NCBI RefSeq assembly: GCF_013371085.1
Contig: NZ_JABWCV010000008.1
Span: 1 to 64,000, forward strand
Length of the DNA stretch: 64,000 nt
Source of the DNA: Vreelandella maris
Lineage (GTDB): Bacteria; Pseudomonadota; Gammaproteobacteria; Pseudomonadales; Halomonadaceae
Reading direction: 5' to 3'
Position numbers and translations under genes: made by a program. The notes beneath the pieces were generated by a model that saw nothing but the letters and a program-made list of their open reading frames with translations, searched no databases and was not told the origin of the DNA. Below are positions 14,568-22,719 of the stretch, one piece after another. Numbering within the stretch: position 1 is the first letter of the stretch; every line of letters starts with the position of its first letter.

Positions 14568-14816
14568 ATGTACCTTTCCGTACAGCTTAGCTATTACCCG
14601 CTGGCCGATGACTTCAAGCCGGTAGTCAAAGAGGTGGTGAAACGCCTAGAGGCGACGGGACTGGAAGTGCACCCGAGCCGCATGAGCACTCAGGTATTTG
14701 GCGAGTTCGATGAGGTAATGGCAGCGTTAAGTGATGTGATGAAGTGGTCGTTTGAGACCCATGGTAAGGCGGTATTTACGGCTAACTTTTTGGAAGGCGA
14801 CCGTCGGCCTCGGTAA
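14568..14816 (+). CDS. YkoF/Thiamine_BP-like small protein
   Basis: This 82-residue protein consists of one ferredoxin-like domain: a beta strand (YLSVQLSYYPLAD), a helix (VVKEVVKRLEATGLEV), the conserved SRMSTQVFGEFDEVMAAL, and a last strand KAVFTANFLEG. This resembles the MTH1187/YkoF superfamily, members of which bind thiamine or its pyrimidine moiety. A typical YkoF has two such domains; this is one. The start has an aaggagg ribosome site. It sits 9 bases after the hydrolase gene, suggesting a shared, unknown role. Confidence 0.7.
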   Translation: MYLSVQLSYYPLADDFKPVVKEVVKRLEATGLEVHPSRMSTQVFGEFDEVMAALSDVMKWSFETHGKAVFTANFLEGDRRPR

Positions 14817-14886
14817 CTGAAACAGAGCCTCTGCGTTGGATCAGCCGTGTCCATTCGCTTTGTAGAGCGTGCGATTTTTTATATCG

Positions 14887-16296
14887 TTAAAACAGGCTCA
14901 GTAACTTGCCCAGCGTTTCCATACCGCGTTCGCTGCGTTGGGTCCAGGGATGGCCATAGCTTAAGCGCACACAGTGGCGAAACTGTTGGGTCGCGGAAAA
15001 AATCGGCCCTGGCGCCAAGCTAACGCCCTGGTCCAGCGCTGTCTTAAAGAGCTGAAGCGAATCCACCTGTTCGGAGAACTCCACCCACAGGAAGTAGCCC
15101 CCAGCTGGGCGGGTGATGCGAGTTTGGGCAGGGAAGTAGCGGTCTGCCGCTGCCAGCATGCTGCCCTGCTGGGCTTCCAGAGCGTGGCGCAGCTTTCGCA
15201 AATGGCGGTCATAACCGCCGTGTTGCAGGTAGTCGGCAATCGCTGCCTGTGCGGGCACGGAAGGGGAAATAGTGGTCATTAGCTTCAGCCGCGAGATAGC
15301 CTGAGCATAGCGGCCGCCTGCTACCCAGCCGACCCGATAGCCAGGCGCCAAGCACTTTGAGAAGGAACTGCAGTGAATCACCAACCCCTCATCATCAAAG
15401 GCTTTGACTGGCGCCGGTGGCGTGCTGCCAAAGTACAGCTCGGCATACACGTCATCCTCTAGCATGGGCACTTGATGGTGTTTTAACAGCTGATACAGCG
15501 CTTGCTTATGCGCTTTACTCAGGCTGGCACCGATTGGATTTTGCAGGTGACTCATAAACCAGCAGGCTTTGATGGGCAGCGTCTCCAGTCGCTCTGCCAG
15601 TACCTCTAGGTCGATCCCTTCCCGTGGGTGTACCGGAATTTCCACGGCGCGCAGTTTTAGACGCTCCAACACCTGCAGGCTGGCGTAAAATGCTGGGGAC
15701 TCGATCGCCACCAGGTCCCCCGGTTGAGTGACGCACTGCAGGGCTAAATTAAGCCCTTCCATCGCGCCATTGGTAATCACCAGCTCTGCCATCGGCAAGT
15801 GTATGCCGCCCAGCATATAGCGCAGCGCAATTTGCCGAAGCAGGTCGGTATGCCCGGTGGTCATTGCGGCTACCACCTGTTGGGGCGATAGCGCACGCAA
15901 ACTACGCGTCATACTGATACTCAAGCGAGAGAGCGGAAATAGCTCGGGGTCAGGAAAGGCCGAGCCAAAGGGCACCGTTCGATCATCCTGCAGTGAGTCG
16001 AGTACCGAGAACACCAGCTCGCTGACCTCCACCTCCGCTGGGTCGGTGGGCTGAAGCGTCACCCGGGGTTCCCCTAATAAGCGGCGCGCATGTTCACGAA
16101 CAAAGTAGCCCGAGCGTGCCCGCGCGGTAATCAGCCCCCGGTTCTCAAGTAAATAGTAGGCCTGGAAAACCGTCGAAGGGCTAATGCCGTGATGGCGGCT
16201 AGCTTGGCGCACCGAAGGGATTCGCTCGCCAGGGCCAAGCACACCTTCGCTAATCAACGTGGCTATCTCATCGGCAAACTGTTCGTAGCGTTTCAT
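14887..16296 (-). CDS. MocR/PdxR-type regulator (GntR HTH fused to aminotransferase-like domain)
   Basis: This is about 469 residues. The N-terminal winged helix is GntR type: RYEQFADEIATLISEGVLGPGERIPSVRQASRHHGISPSTVFQAYYLLENRGLI. A linker leads to a fold-type I aminotransferase domain with a PLP Lys in HCSSFSKCLAPGYRVGW and a conserved Asp in MLEDDVYAEL. Such proteins sense PLP-linked metabolites and control nearby genes. I start at ATG 16296, where the HTH begins; the frame continues 31 codons upstream without family-like sequence. The divergent gap contains an inverted repeat (16441-16483) that might serve as a target, though MocR sites are usually direct repeats. Its target gene is unclear. 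Confidence 0.88.
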   Translation of the reverse strand: MKRYEQFADEIATLISEGVLGPGERIPSVRQASRHHGISPSTVFQAYYLLENRGLITARARSGYFVREHARRLLGEPRVTLQPTDPAEVEVSELVFSVLDSLQDDRTVPFGSAFPDPELFPLSRLSISMTRSLRALSPQQVVAAMTTGHTDLLRQIALRYMLGGIHLPMAELVITNGAMEGLNLALQCVTQPGDLVAIESPAFYASLQVLERLKLRAVEIPVHPREGIDLEVLAERLETLPIKACWFMSHLQNPIGASLSKAHKQALYQLLKHHQVPMLEDDVYAELYFGSTPPAPVKAFDDEGLVIHCSSFSKCLAPGYRVGWVAGGRYAQAISRLKLMTTISPSVPAQAAIADYLQHGGYDRHLRKLRHALEAQQGSMLAAADRYFPAQTRITRPAGGYFLWVEFSEQVDSLQLFKTALDQGVSLAPGPIFSATQQFRHCVRLSYGHPWTQRSERGMETLGKLLSLF

Positions 16297-16440
16297 TGGA
16301 TAAACCGTGGGTGCATGAAATGGAACGCCAGTTGGCTCGCCCCATTGTTGGCAGGCACGGCGCGGCTCTCGATTGTTAGAAAGCCTCATTGTGTTTTATT
16401 TGGGAAGTGTAGAACAGACTCAAATACAGTCATAAAAAGC

Positions 16441-16483
16441 GTATCAGAAAGTCAGGATATGAGGATCAGAGGAGATCTGATAC
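16441..16483. promoter_or_regulatory. Inverted repeat in the MocR-ccoG divergent gap
   Basis: Perfect 8-base arms gtatcaga (16441-16448) and tctgatac (16476-16483) are separated by 27 bases. The 339-base gap 16297-16635 otherwise shows no gene. The repeat could be an operator for the MocR-type regulator or for ccoG, or chance; I see no FNR/ANR-type TTGAT-N4-ATCAA box here. Confidence 0.3.
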
Positions 16484-16635
16484 GGCTTATTTCTCTAAAA
16501 CTGCGCCTGTTTGTATGGGCGCTGCCTAGGCATAGTGGCGCCTAACTCAGTCGCTCCATGACAAAGGCATGATCACCTAGTTAGCGGCGCCCCTCGACCG
16601 TATAGGCCTCCGTTCCCTCTTTTCTGGATATCGGT

Positions 16636-18063
16636 ATGACGCAACGCATTCCACTGCAAGACCTGACGACAGAGACAGCGGTTGAACACTACACGCCTAC
16701 GTCTAAGCTGCCCAGTAGCAAGCCACCGAAACTTGGGCATATTTATGTGCGAGAAATAAAGGGCTTTTTTCAGCGCATTCGACGTGGCTCCAACTGGCTG
16801 CTGATGGGGCTCTATTTTGGCTTGCCGTGGCTCCAGTGGGGGCATCGGCCAATGGTTTGGTTTGATCTGTCTGCCCAGGAGTTCCACCTCTTTGCAGCAA
16901 CGTTTTACCCCCAGGACTTTATCTTACTAACCTGGATTTTGATGATCTGCGCCTTTGGTCTGTTTTTGATCACGGTCGTGGCGGGGCGGGTGTGGTGTGG
17001 CTACAGCTGCCCGCAAAGTGTATGGACGTTTTTATTTATCTGGTTTGAACACCGCCTGGAGGGGCCACGGCACCGCCGGATACGCCGTGACACATCACCT
17101 AACACGCTTGATACGTTATGGCGGAAAGGTGCCAAACATACCGCTTGGCTACTGATAGCCCTGGGAACGGGCATCACCTTCGTGGGTTATTTTACGCCGG
17201 TGGGTGGACTAGTCAGGGAGTTGCTTAGTCTGGATGCGCATCCCTGGGCTGTCTTTTGGATCGGCTTTTTTACACTATTTACCTACTTGAATGCTGGCTG
17301 GTTGCGCCATCAGGTGTGCCTGCACATGTGCCCCTATTCACGCTTTCAGTCGGCCATGTTCGATAGCAATACGCTGATTGTTTCCTACGATAATGACCGC
17401 GGTGAGCCGCGTCGTAACCATCGAAAAGACGTTGAGGAAGCGCCTGCAGGGGACTGTATAGACTGCGAACTCTGCGTTCAGGTGTGCCCTACGGGGATCG
17501 ATATTCGTGATGGGCTGCAGTATGAGTGCATTGGCTGCGCGGCGTGTATTGATGCTTGCGATAGCGTCATGGCGCGGATCGATAAACCGCTTGGCCTGAT
17601 TCGTTACACGAACGAGCGCGCCCTGGAGGGTAAAAAGACACGTTTTTGGCGCCCTCAATTGTTGGCGTATACGGCGGCGTTACTCTCCATGGTGGTGCTG
17701 ATGGTCGGCTTCTTGAATGCTCGGGTGCCAATTGATGTAGAAGTCGCCCGCGATCGTCAGACATTGTTTGAGGAGACGGTAGAGGGTCGTATTATCAACT
17801 ACTACAACGTGACGCTGCGTAATCAAGATAGCCAGCAGCATCGCTACGCATTATCGGCGTCTGGGTTGCCAGGACTTAGTTTACAAGGAGTCGACACGTT
17901 AGAGTTGGCAGCTAATGAAACGCGGTCTTTACGCCTTGCACTGAATGCCGGTGAGGAGGCGCTGACCCAGCCTAGTCATGCCGTGGAGCTGCATATCATT
18001 GCTTTAGATGACCCTTCGATTACCTACACCAACGAGACGCGTTTTTTAGGGCCTATTCGTTAG
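16636..18063 (+). CDS. ccoG: Cytochrome c oxidase accessory protein CcoG (FixG/RdxA family)
   Basis: This 475-residue membrane iron-sulfur protein takes part in copper handling during assembly of cbb3 oxidase. The order is: a cytoplasmic start, several transmembrane helices (WLLMGLYFGLPWLQWG, ILMICAFGLFLITVVAGRVWCGYSCPQ, AWLLIALGTGITFVGYF), two 4Fe-4S clusters (CIDCELCVQVCPTG and CIGCAACIDACDS), another helix (LLAYTAALLSMVVLMVGFL), and a C-terminal periplasmic Ig-like domain. The conserved HMCPYSRFQSAMFD and CGYSCPQSVW motifs are present. The ccoNOPQ genes normally found nearby are not in this window, so it stands apart from its operon. Confidence 0.93.
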   Translation: MTQRIPLQDLTTETAVEHYTPTSKLPSSKPPKLGHIYVREIKGFFQRIRRGSNWLLMGLYFGLPWLQWGHRPMVWFDLSAQEFHLFAATFYPQDFILLTWILMICAFGLFLITVVAGRVWCGYSCPQSVWTFLFIWFEHRLEGPRHRRIRRDTSPNTLDTLWRKGAKHTAWLLIALGTGITFVGYFTPVGGLVRELLSLDAHPWAVFWIGFFTLFTYLNAGWLRHQVCLHMCPYSRFQSAMFDSNTLIVSYDNDRGEPRRNHRKDVEEAPAGDCIDCELCVQVCPTGIDIRDGLQYECIGCAACIDACDSVMARIDKPLGLIRYTNERALEGKKTRFWRPQLLAYTAALLSMVVLMVGFLNARVPIDVEVARDRQTLFEETVEGRIINYYNVTLRNQDSQQHRYALSASGLPGLSLQGVDTLELAANETRSLRLALNAGEEALTQPSHAVELHIIALDDPSITYTNETRFLGPIR

Positions 18064-18121
18064 TAAGCGGGTTAGATAAGTTATCATTAAACTACATAAG
18101 ACATGGGGCGAGGATATCATC

Positions 18122-18769
18122 ATGTTAACAGCGCTAATTTTTTTGATGATTTTGGTGGGAGTGACGATTTCTTGGTATCAAATCTATCAAATGCATTTCA
18201 ATATTAATACATATGATAGCGTCAAACTTACGGGTAAGAAAAACAGGCAGTTTGAAAAGCTTAGCGTCAACGAAAAGAGAGCCGTTGAAAACCAAGATAC
18301 CTCCCTGCTTGATGAAGCGGCTGTTGATATATTCGGTAATGATTTTAATGTGGCAGCATTACGAATTGCTTTTTCTAAAGAGGGGCAGGAAACCTACGGC
18401 GTGCCGCTTTTAAGGCGTAAGCGTGGTTTGGTTTTAAATGCATCCAGCGAAAAAGGAACGGGCAGGGTAAGTGCTCGCCATGCGCCTGGTTTCAAGACGG
18501 GGCTGCCTTCAATCAATCTGAGAAGCTTTTTAATGGTCGCCGTCATTGCTAACGGTGGGTTGATTCAACTATTGGCGGCGATGAGTATCTATACCATTCA
18601 CTATGAAGTGAGTGTGTCGGTTTTAAAGTGGATTAATCAACCTGTGATGATTATGTCTATGATATTTTTTATTGTGCTCTTGAACTACTTGATCTCTAAA
18701 GTGGATGCTTATCTGCATGACCTTTATCAGGTTGGAAAGTTGAATCGGCTGGCGCCTTTATTCAAGTGA
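18122..18769 (+). CDS. Unrecognised membrane protein
   Basis: This is a 215-residue protein I cannot assign. It has one N-terminal transmembrane segment (LTALIFLMILVGVTISWYQIY), a middle soluble part of about 100 residues containing a basic patch (LLRRKRG), and two C-terminal transmembrane segments (FLMVAVIANGGLIQLLAAMSIYTI and VMIMSMIFFIVLLNYLI). It ends in a short tail rich in Leu, Lys and Tyr. The DNA is visibly more AT-rich than its neighbours, which hints at acquisition. It starts 58 bases after the ccoG stop, on the same strand, with gcgagg upstream. Confidence 0.65.
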   Translation: MLTALIFLMILVGVTISWYQIYQMHFNINTYDSVKLTGKKNRQFEKLSVNEKRAVENQDTSLLDEAAVDIFGNDFNVAALRIAFSKEGQETYGVPLLRRKRGLVLNASSEKGTGRVSARHAPGFKTGLPSINLRSFLMVAVIANGGLIQLLAAMSIYTIHYEVSVSVLKWINQPVMIMSMIFFIVLLNYLISKVDAYLHDLYQVGKLNRLAPLFK

Positions 18770-18837
18770 TGTTGTCAGGTATGACGTTCTTTTAAATGGG
18801 GCGATAGCCACATAGATTAGACAAAAGCTGGCTAGAC

Positions 18838-18862
18838 AAAAACGCCGCCCGATTGGGCGGCG
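18838..18862 (-). terminator. Rho-independent terminator of gabT
   Basis: On the minus strand, stem CGCCGCCC / GGGCGGCG with a 4-base loop is followed by TTTTT. It lies about 23 bases beyond the gabT stop. Confidence 0.85.
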
Positions 18863-18884
18863 TATGTTTGAATATTGATAATTC

Positions 18885-20162
18885 TTAGGTCAACGATTCC
18901 AGGCAGGACTCAATGATATCCAAACCTTCGTTGAGTACGTCGTCTTGAATGGTGACGGGCATCAGGAAACGGATGGTGTTGCCGTACATACCGCATGACA
19001 GCAGGATCAAGCCCTCTTCACGGGCTTTCTTGCACAGCGCGGCCGCCAGTTCAGGGTTAGGCGTGTGATCTGCTTTGTTCGATACCAACTCAAATGCGGC
19101 CATCGAACCCATATTGCGCACGTTATCGATGCAGTCAAACTTGCCCGCCCATTCATTGAAGCGCTTCGCCAGCTTGTCGCCCAGTGCTTGGCTCTTCTCC
19201 AGAATGTTCTCTTCTTCAAACACTTCCATCACGGCCAGCGCTGCGGCACAGGCGGTGGGGCTACCGGTGTAAGTGCCGCCCAGTGAGTTAGGGCCTGATG
19301 CGTCCATGACCTTGTCGGTACCGACAATCGCGGAGATCGGCATGCCGTCAGCCATACTCTTGGCCATGGTCATGATGTCCGGTTCAACGCCGCTATGCTC
19401 GATGGCAAACATTTTGCCGGTACGGCCAAAGCCCGACTGCACTTCATCGATGATCATCAGCATGCCGTGCTCATCGCAGATTTCGCGAACCTTGTTCAGG
19501 AAGCTGGTAGAGGCTGGGTAAAAACCGCCTTCACCCAGTACCGGTTCCAGCACGATGGCCGCGGTATCTTTGGGGTTGGCATCGGTTTTTAGCGTCATCT
19601 TCAGGCCACGAATGGCCTCATCTTCGCTAACGCCGTGATAGGGCACTGGGTAGGGCGCGCGGAAGACGGTGCCTGGCATTGGGCCGAAGTCGCTCTGGTA
19701 AGGCGCTACCTTGCCGTTCATCGCCATGGTGAAGAACGTACGGCCGTGGTAGCCGCCGTCAAAGCAGATCACATTGGAGCGGCCGGTAGCGGCGCGAGCG
19801 ATCTTGACGGCGTTTTCTAGCGCTTCAGCGCCCGAGTTAGCCAGCATGACCTTGGCGTGACCACGAACCGGTACGATCTGGCTGAGTTTTTCAGCGACTT
19901 TGACATAGCCTTCATAAGGCATGACCGTCTGGCAGGTGTGCATCAGCTTATCAAGCTGGGCTTTTACCGCCGCGACTACTTTCGGGTGACGGTGGCCCAC
20001 GTTAAGTACGCCAATGCCGCCTGCAAAGTCGATGAAGCGGTTGCCGTCAACGTCCCAGATTTCAGAATTTTCAGCGCGGTCGGCGAATGCCGTTGCGGGG
20101 CTAGCAGCGCCAGCAGCGACGTATTTGTGTTTCAACTCGTTCAGTTCGGCATTGCTGCTCAT
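18885..20162 (-). CDS. gabT: 4-aminobutyrate (or 5-aminovalerate)-2-oxoglutarate aminotransferase
   Basis: This 425-residue class III PLP aminotransferase moves the amino group of GABA to 2-oxoglutarate, giving succinate semialdehyde and glutamate. Close relatives (DavT) use 5-aminovalerate. Motifs: DFAGGIGVLNVGHRHP near 45, NSGAEALENAVKIARAATGR, GGYHGRTFF, IDEVQSGFGRTGKMFA, and the PLP Lys in TMAKSMADGMPISA. The C-terminal GLILLSCGMYGNTIRFLMP is typical of GabT. No semialdehyde dehydrogenase (gabD) is adjacent. The promoter region has two direct repeats AGCATAGTGC at 20198 and 20217, 19 bases apart, a possible regulator site. Glutaryl-CoA genes 1.3 kb away make a lysine/5-aminovalerate role worth considering. 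Confidence 0.92.
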   Translation of the reverse strand: MSSNAELNELKHKYVAAGAASPATAFADRAENSEIWDVDGNRFIDFAGGIGVLNVGHRHPKVVAAVKAQLDKLMHTCQTVMPYEGYVKVAEKLSQIVPVRGHAKVMLANSGAEALENAVKIARAATGRSNVICFDGGYHGRTFFTMAMNGKVAPYQSDFGPMPGTVFRAPYPVPYHGVSEDEAIRGLKMTLKTDANPKDTAAIVLEPVLGEGGFYPASTSFLNKVREICDEHGMLMIIDEVQSGFGRTGKMFAIEHSGVEPDIMTMAKSMADGMPISAIVGTDKVMDASGPNSLGGTYTGSPTACAAALAVMEVFEEENILEKSQALGDKLAKRFNEWAGKFDCIDNVRNMGSMAAFELVSNKADHTPNPELAAALCKKAREEGLILLSCGMYGNTIRFLMPVTIQDDVLNEGLDIIESCLESLT

Positions 20163-20334
20163 GGCTTACTTCCTAGATTGATGAGAGATTTTCTTTCAGC
20201 ATAGTGCGTATCTGTAAGCATAGTGCCTAATAGCGTTACTTACATGGGTGACGATGCAATGACAACGCGATTACGCCTCGCCTGTTTAGCTTGCTACATA
20301 GCGGTTGCGGCCTGTCCTAACGATAACGGAAGAA

Positions 20335-21129
20335 TTAAGCCCTGTTTAGCGTTTTAACCGCCAGGCGCAACTCTTGAAGGTGCTCCGTCAAGTCGCCGCT
20401 AAGGGCGTTCACCGCGGGCCTGGCAAAATAAAATCCCTGCTGGCGGACAATACCGGCCCGGGCCAGCCACAATGCCTCAGCTCGGGTTTCTACGCCTTCG
20501 GCGATGAGTGCCATGTCGAGCTCTTGGGCAAGTAAAATGATAGCGTTCAACAGTGCTTGGCGGCGCGGGTTGCTATCGCAGTGCATCACTAATTCACGAT
20601 CGATTTTGAGCGTGTCAGGGGTTAAATCAGTGAGCAGGTCAAGGTTGGCGTAACCGTTGCCAAAGTCATCGAGCGCCGTTTTGAAACCCATCGAGCGATA
20701 GGCATCAATGATATTGCATAGGTGCTGGCGGTCGCGGACACGCTCGGTTTCGGTGATTTCAAAAATGAGCCGGTTCGTTGGCCAGCCCACCCGCTTTGAT
20801 ACTTCTAGCGTTGCCTGAATACAGGCGTCGGGTTCGTAAACGGCGTTGGGCAGAAAGTTAATCGAAAGATTGGTTTGCATGCCCAGTGCACTGGCCATTT
20901 CGATCGCTTTCACGCGACAGGCTTGATCGAAGCGGTAGAGCAAATCACTCGTGACTTGCGAAATAACGCTCCCAGCAGACTCGCCTTGCATACCGCGAAC
21001 CAGTGCCTCGTAAGTGACGACTTCAGCCAGTGATAAATCCACAATCGGCTGAAAAGCCATGGTGAATGCAAAAGGCAATTCGCCTTCACAGCGTTTACAG
21101 CTGCCGTTAACGCGTGCGCACTGGCTCAT
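20335..21129 (-). CDS. EAL-domain cyclic-di-GMP phosphodiesterase
   Basis: This 264-residue stand-alone EAL domain would hydrolyse c-di-GMP. Catalytic and metal-binding signatures are all present in order: YEALVRG (Glu41), NLSINFLPN, FEITE, LDDFGNGYANLDLL, LKIDRELV, and LIAEGVET. It therefore looks active rather than degenerate. The short N-terminus carries three Cys (C4, C11, C14; the last pair in CKRC), a possible metal or redox site. There is no transmembrane segment. ATG 21129 is chosen because AGGAG precedes it at good spacing; the frame opens at TTG 21150. It is monocistronic and separated from gabT by 172 bases with nothing recognisable except a short direct repeat. Confidence 0.88.
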   Translation of the reverse strand: MSQCARVNGSCKRCEGELPFAFTMAFQPIVDLSLAEVVTYEALVRGMQGESAGSVISQVTSDLLYRFDQACRVKAIEMASALGMQTNLSINFLPNAVYEPDACIQATLEVSKRVGWPTNRLIFEITETERVRDRQHLCNIIDAYRSMGFKTALDDFGNGYANLDLLTDLTPDTLKIDRELVMHCDSNPRRQALLNAIILLAQELDMALIAEGVETRAEALWLARAGIVRQQGFYFARPAVNALSGDLTEHLQELRLAVKTLNRA

Positions 21130-21374
21130 TGCTACTCCTGATGGTGTCAATTGTCGCTAAAGCGTTCATTGGAAAAAAGCGCATTCTTTACGTTATATGG
21201 AAGCGCTTTGCGATGCATATTTTTGCGATGCCCAATTTTTGTAATGCTTAGTTATTGCTGCCTAGTTTCTGCAATGACGAGTTTAAATCTTAATACAGTA
21301 TCGGTATAGGTTTTGTATAGCAATGTTGCTTGTATCGCGCTTTTGCTTACCGCTTTTCTTTCAGTAAAAAGGCA

Positions 21375-21399
21375 TAAAAAAAGCGCCTATTCAGGCGCT
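21375..21399 (-). terminator. Rho-independent terminator after the CoA-transferase gene
   Basis: Minus-strand stem AGCGCC / GGCGCT followed by seven T. It lies about 36 bases past the CoA-transferase stop and ends the gcdH-CoA transferase transcript. The rest of the gap 21151-21434 is AT-rich with no gene seen. Confidence 0.75.
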
Positions 21400-21434
21400 A
21401 AAGAAAGGAAGTGGTTTTGACGACAAAAACGCGG

Positions 21435-22664
21435 CTAAATAATGCCCGCTTCGCGAAGCGCCATACGCTGCTCTGGAGTAATCCCAAGCTCTTCCAACAC
21501 GCTTTCTGTGTGTTGGCCCAAGTGGGGCGGCGCCGTGGTGGCACTCAGTTGAGCGCCATTAAAGCGGATAGGATTGGCCACTAGATCAACGTGGCCCGCT
21601 TGGTCGTGGGGCAGGGTCTGTTTGAGCCCGCGCGCTTTTACATGCGGGTCATCGAAGACGCGATCGAGCGTATTGATCGGCCCGCAGGGCACACCGACCG
21701 CTTCAAAGGCGGCCAGCCATTCATCGGTGGTGCGTTGGGCCAGCGCCGCTTCCAATTGCGGTACCAGCAGTGCCCGGTGATTCACCCTGGCGCCGTTGGT
21801 GGCAAAGCGTGGGTCTTCAGCCAAGGTTGGTAGCGAAAGCACCATGCAAAAACGCTTGAACTGCTCGTCATTGCCGACCGCCATGATCATATGGCCATCT
21901 TGGGTGGCGAACGCCTGGTAAGGCACGATGTTAGGGTGAGCGTTACCCAGCCGCTGAGGCACATTGCCCGATGTCAGGTAATTCAACGCCTGATTGGCGA
22001 GCACACCCACCTGGACATCCATCAATGCCATATCAATATGGCAACCAACGCCGCTATCGCGGCGCTGATAAAGCGCGGCGAGTATCGCATTGGCCGCATA
22101 CAGCCCGGTAAAAATATCGGTAAACGCGACGCCGCTCTTCACTGGCCCGCCGCCAGGTTCGTCATCGGGCTTGCCGGTTAGGCTCATAATCCCGCCCATG
22201 GCTTGAATCATAAAGTCGTAACCCGCCCGGTGGGCGTAAGGGCTTTCCTGGCCAAAACCGGTAATCGAGCAGTAGATCAGCTTGGGATTTAGCGCTTTCA
22301 GGCTGGCGTAATCCAAGCCATAACGCTTGAGTCCGCCGACCTTAAAGTTCTCTATCAGCACATCCGATTGCGTGACTAACTGCTTAATTACCGCTTGGCC
22401 TTCGGGCTTGGCCATATCGACGGTTACCGAGCGTTTGCCGCGGTTAGCGCACAGGTAGTACGCCGACTCTTCAGTGCCCGCCAGCCAAGGAGGGCCCCAA
22501 TGGCGAGTGTCATCGCCGCTGCCGGGGCGTTCAACCTTGATGACATCCGCGCCCATATCCGCGAGCATCTGACCACACCACGGCCCGGCCAGTACGCGGG
22601 AGATATCGAGTACTTTAATGCCGGCCAGTGGTTTGGTTGGCTCGCTCATAAGGGGCTTACTCAT
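21435..22664 (-). CDS. CaiB/BaiF-family (class III) CoA transferase, probably glutarate-specific
   Basis: This 409-residue protein is a family III CoA transferase that moves CoA between carboxylic acids through an acyl-enzyme Asp. Motifs: KVLDISRVLAGPWCGQMLADMGADVIKVERPG at the N-terminus, CANRGKRSVTVDM, DVLIENFKVG, and the catalytic Asp in MALMDVQVGVLANQ. It lies 55 bases downstream of glutaryl-CoA dehydrogenase on the same strand. In many proteobacteria this gene pairs with gcdH and activates glutarate with succinyl-CoA, so that role is the best inference. ATG 22664 has an aagga site; a second in-frame ATG lies five codons on. Confidence 0.88.
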   Translation of the reverse strand: MSKPLMSEPTKPLAGIKVLDISRVLAGPWCGQMLADMGADVIKVERPGSGDDTRHWGPPWLAGTEESAYYLCANRGKRSVTVDMAKPEGQAVIKQLVTQSDVLIENFKVGGLKRYGLDYASLKALNPKLIYCSITGFGQESPYAHRAGYDFMIQAMGGIMSLTGKPDDEPGGGPVKSGVAFTDIFTGLYAANAILAALYQRRDSGVGCHIDMALMDVQVGVLANQALNYLTSGNVPQRLGNAHPNIVPYQAFATQDGHMIMAVGNDEQFKRFCMVLSLPTLAEDPRFATNGARVNHRALLVPQLEAALAQRTTDEWLAAFEAVGVPCGPINTLDRVFDDPHVKARGLKQTLPHDQAGHVDLVANPIRFNGAQLSATTAPPHLGQHTESVLEELGITPEQRMALREAGII

Positions 22665-22719
22665 AAAGGCGGTTTCCTTGGCTGATGGCGTTTAACGGGC
22701 GGTCGTCATTCAGGGATTC

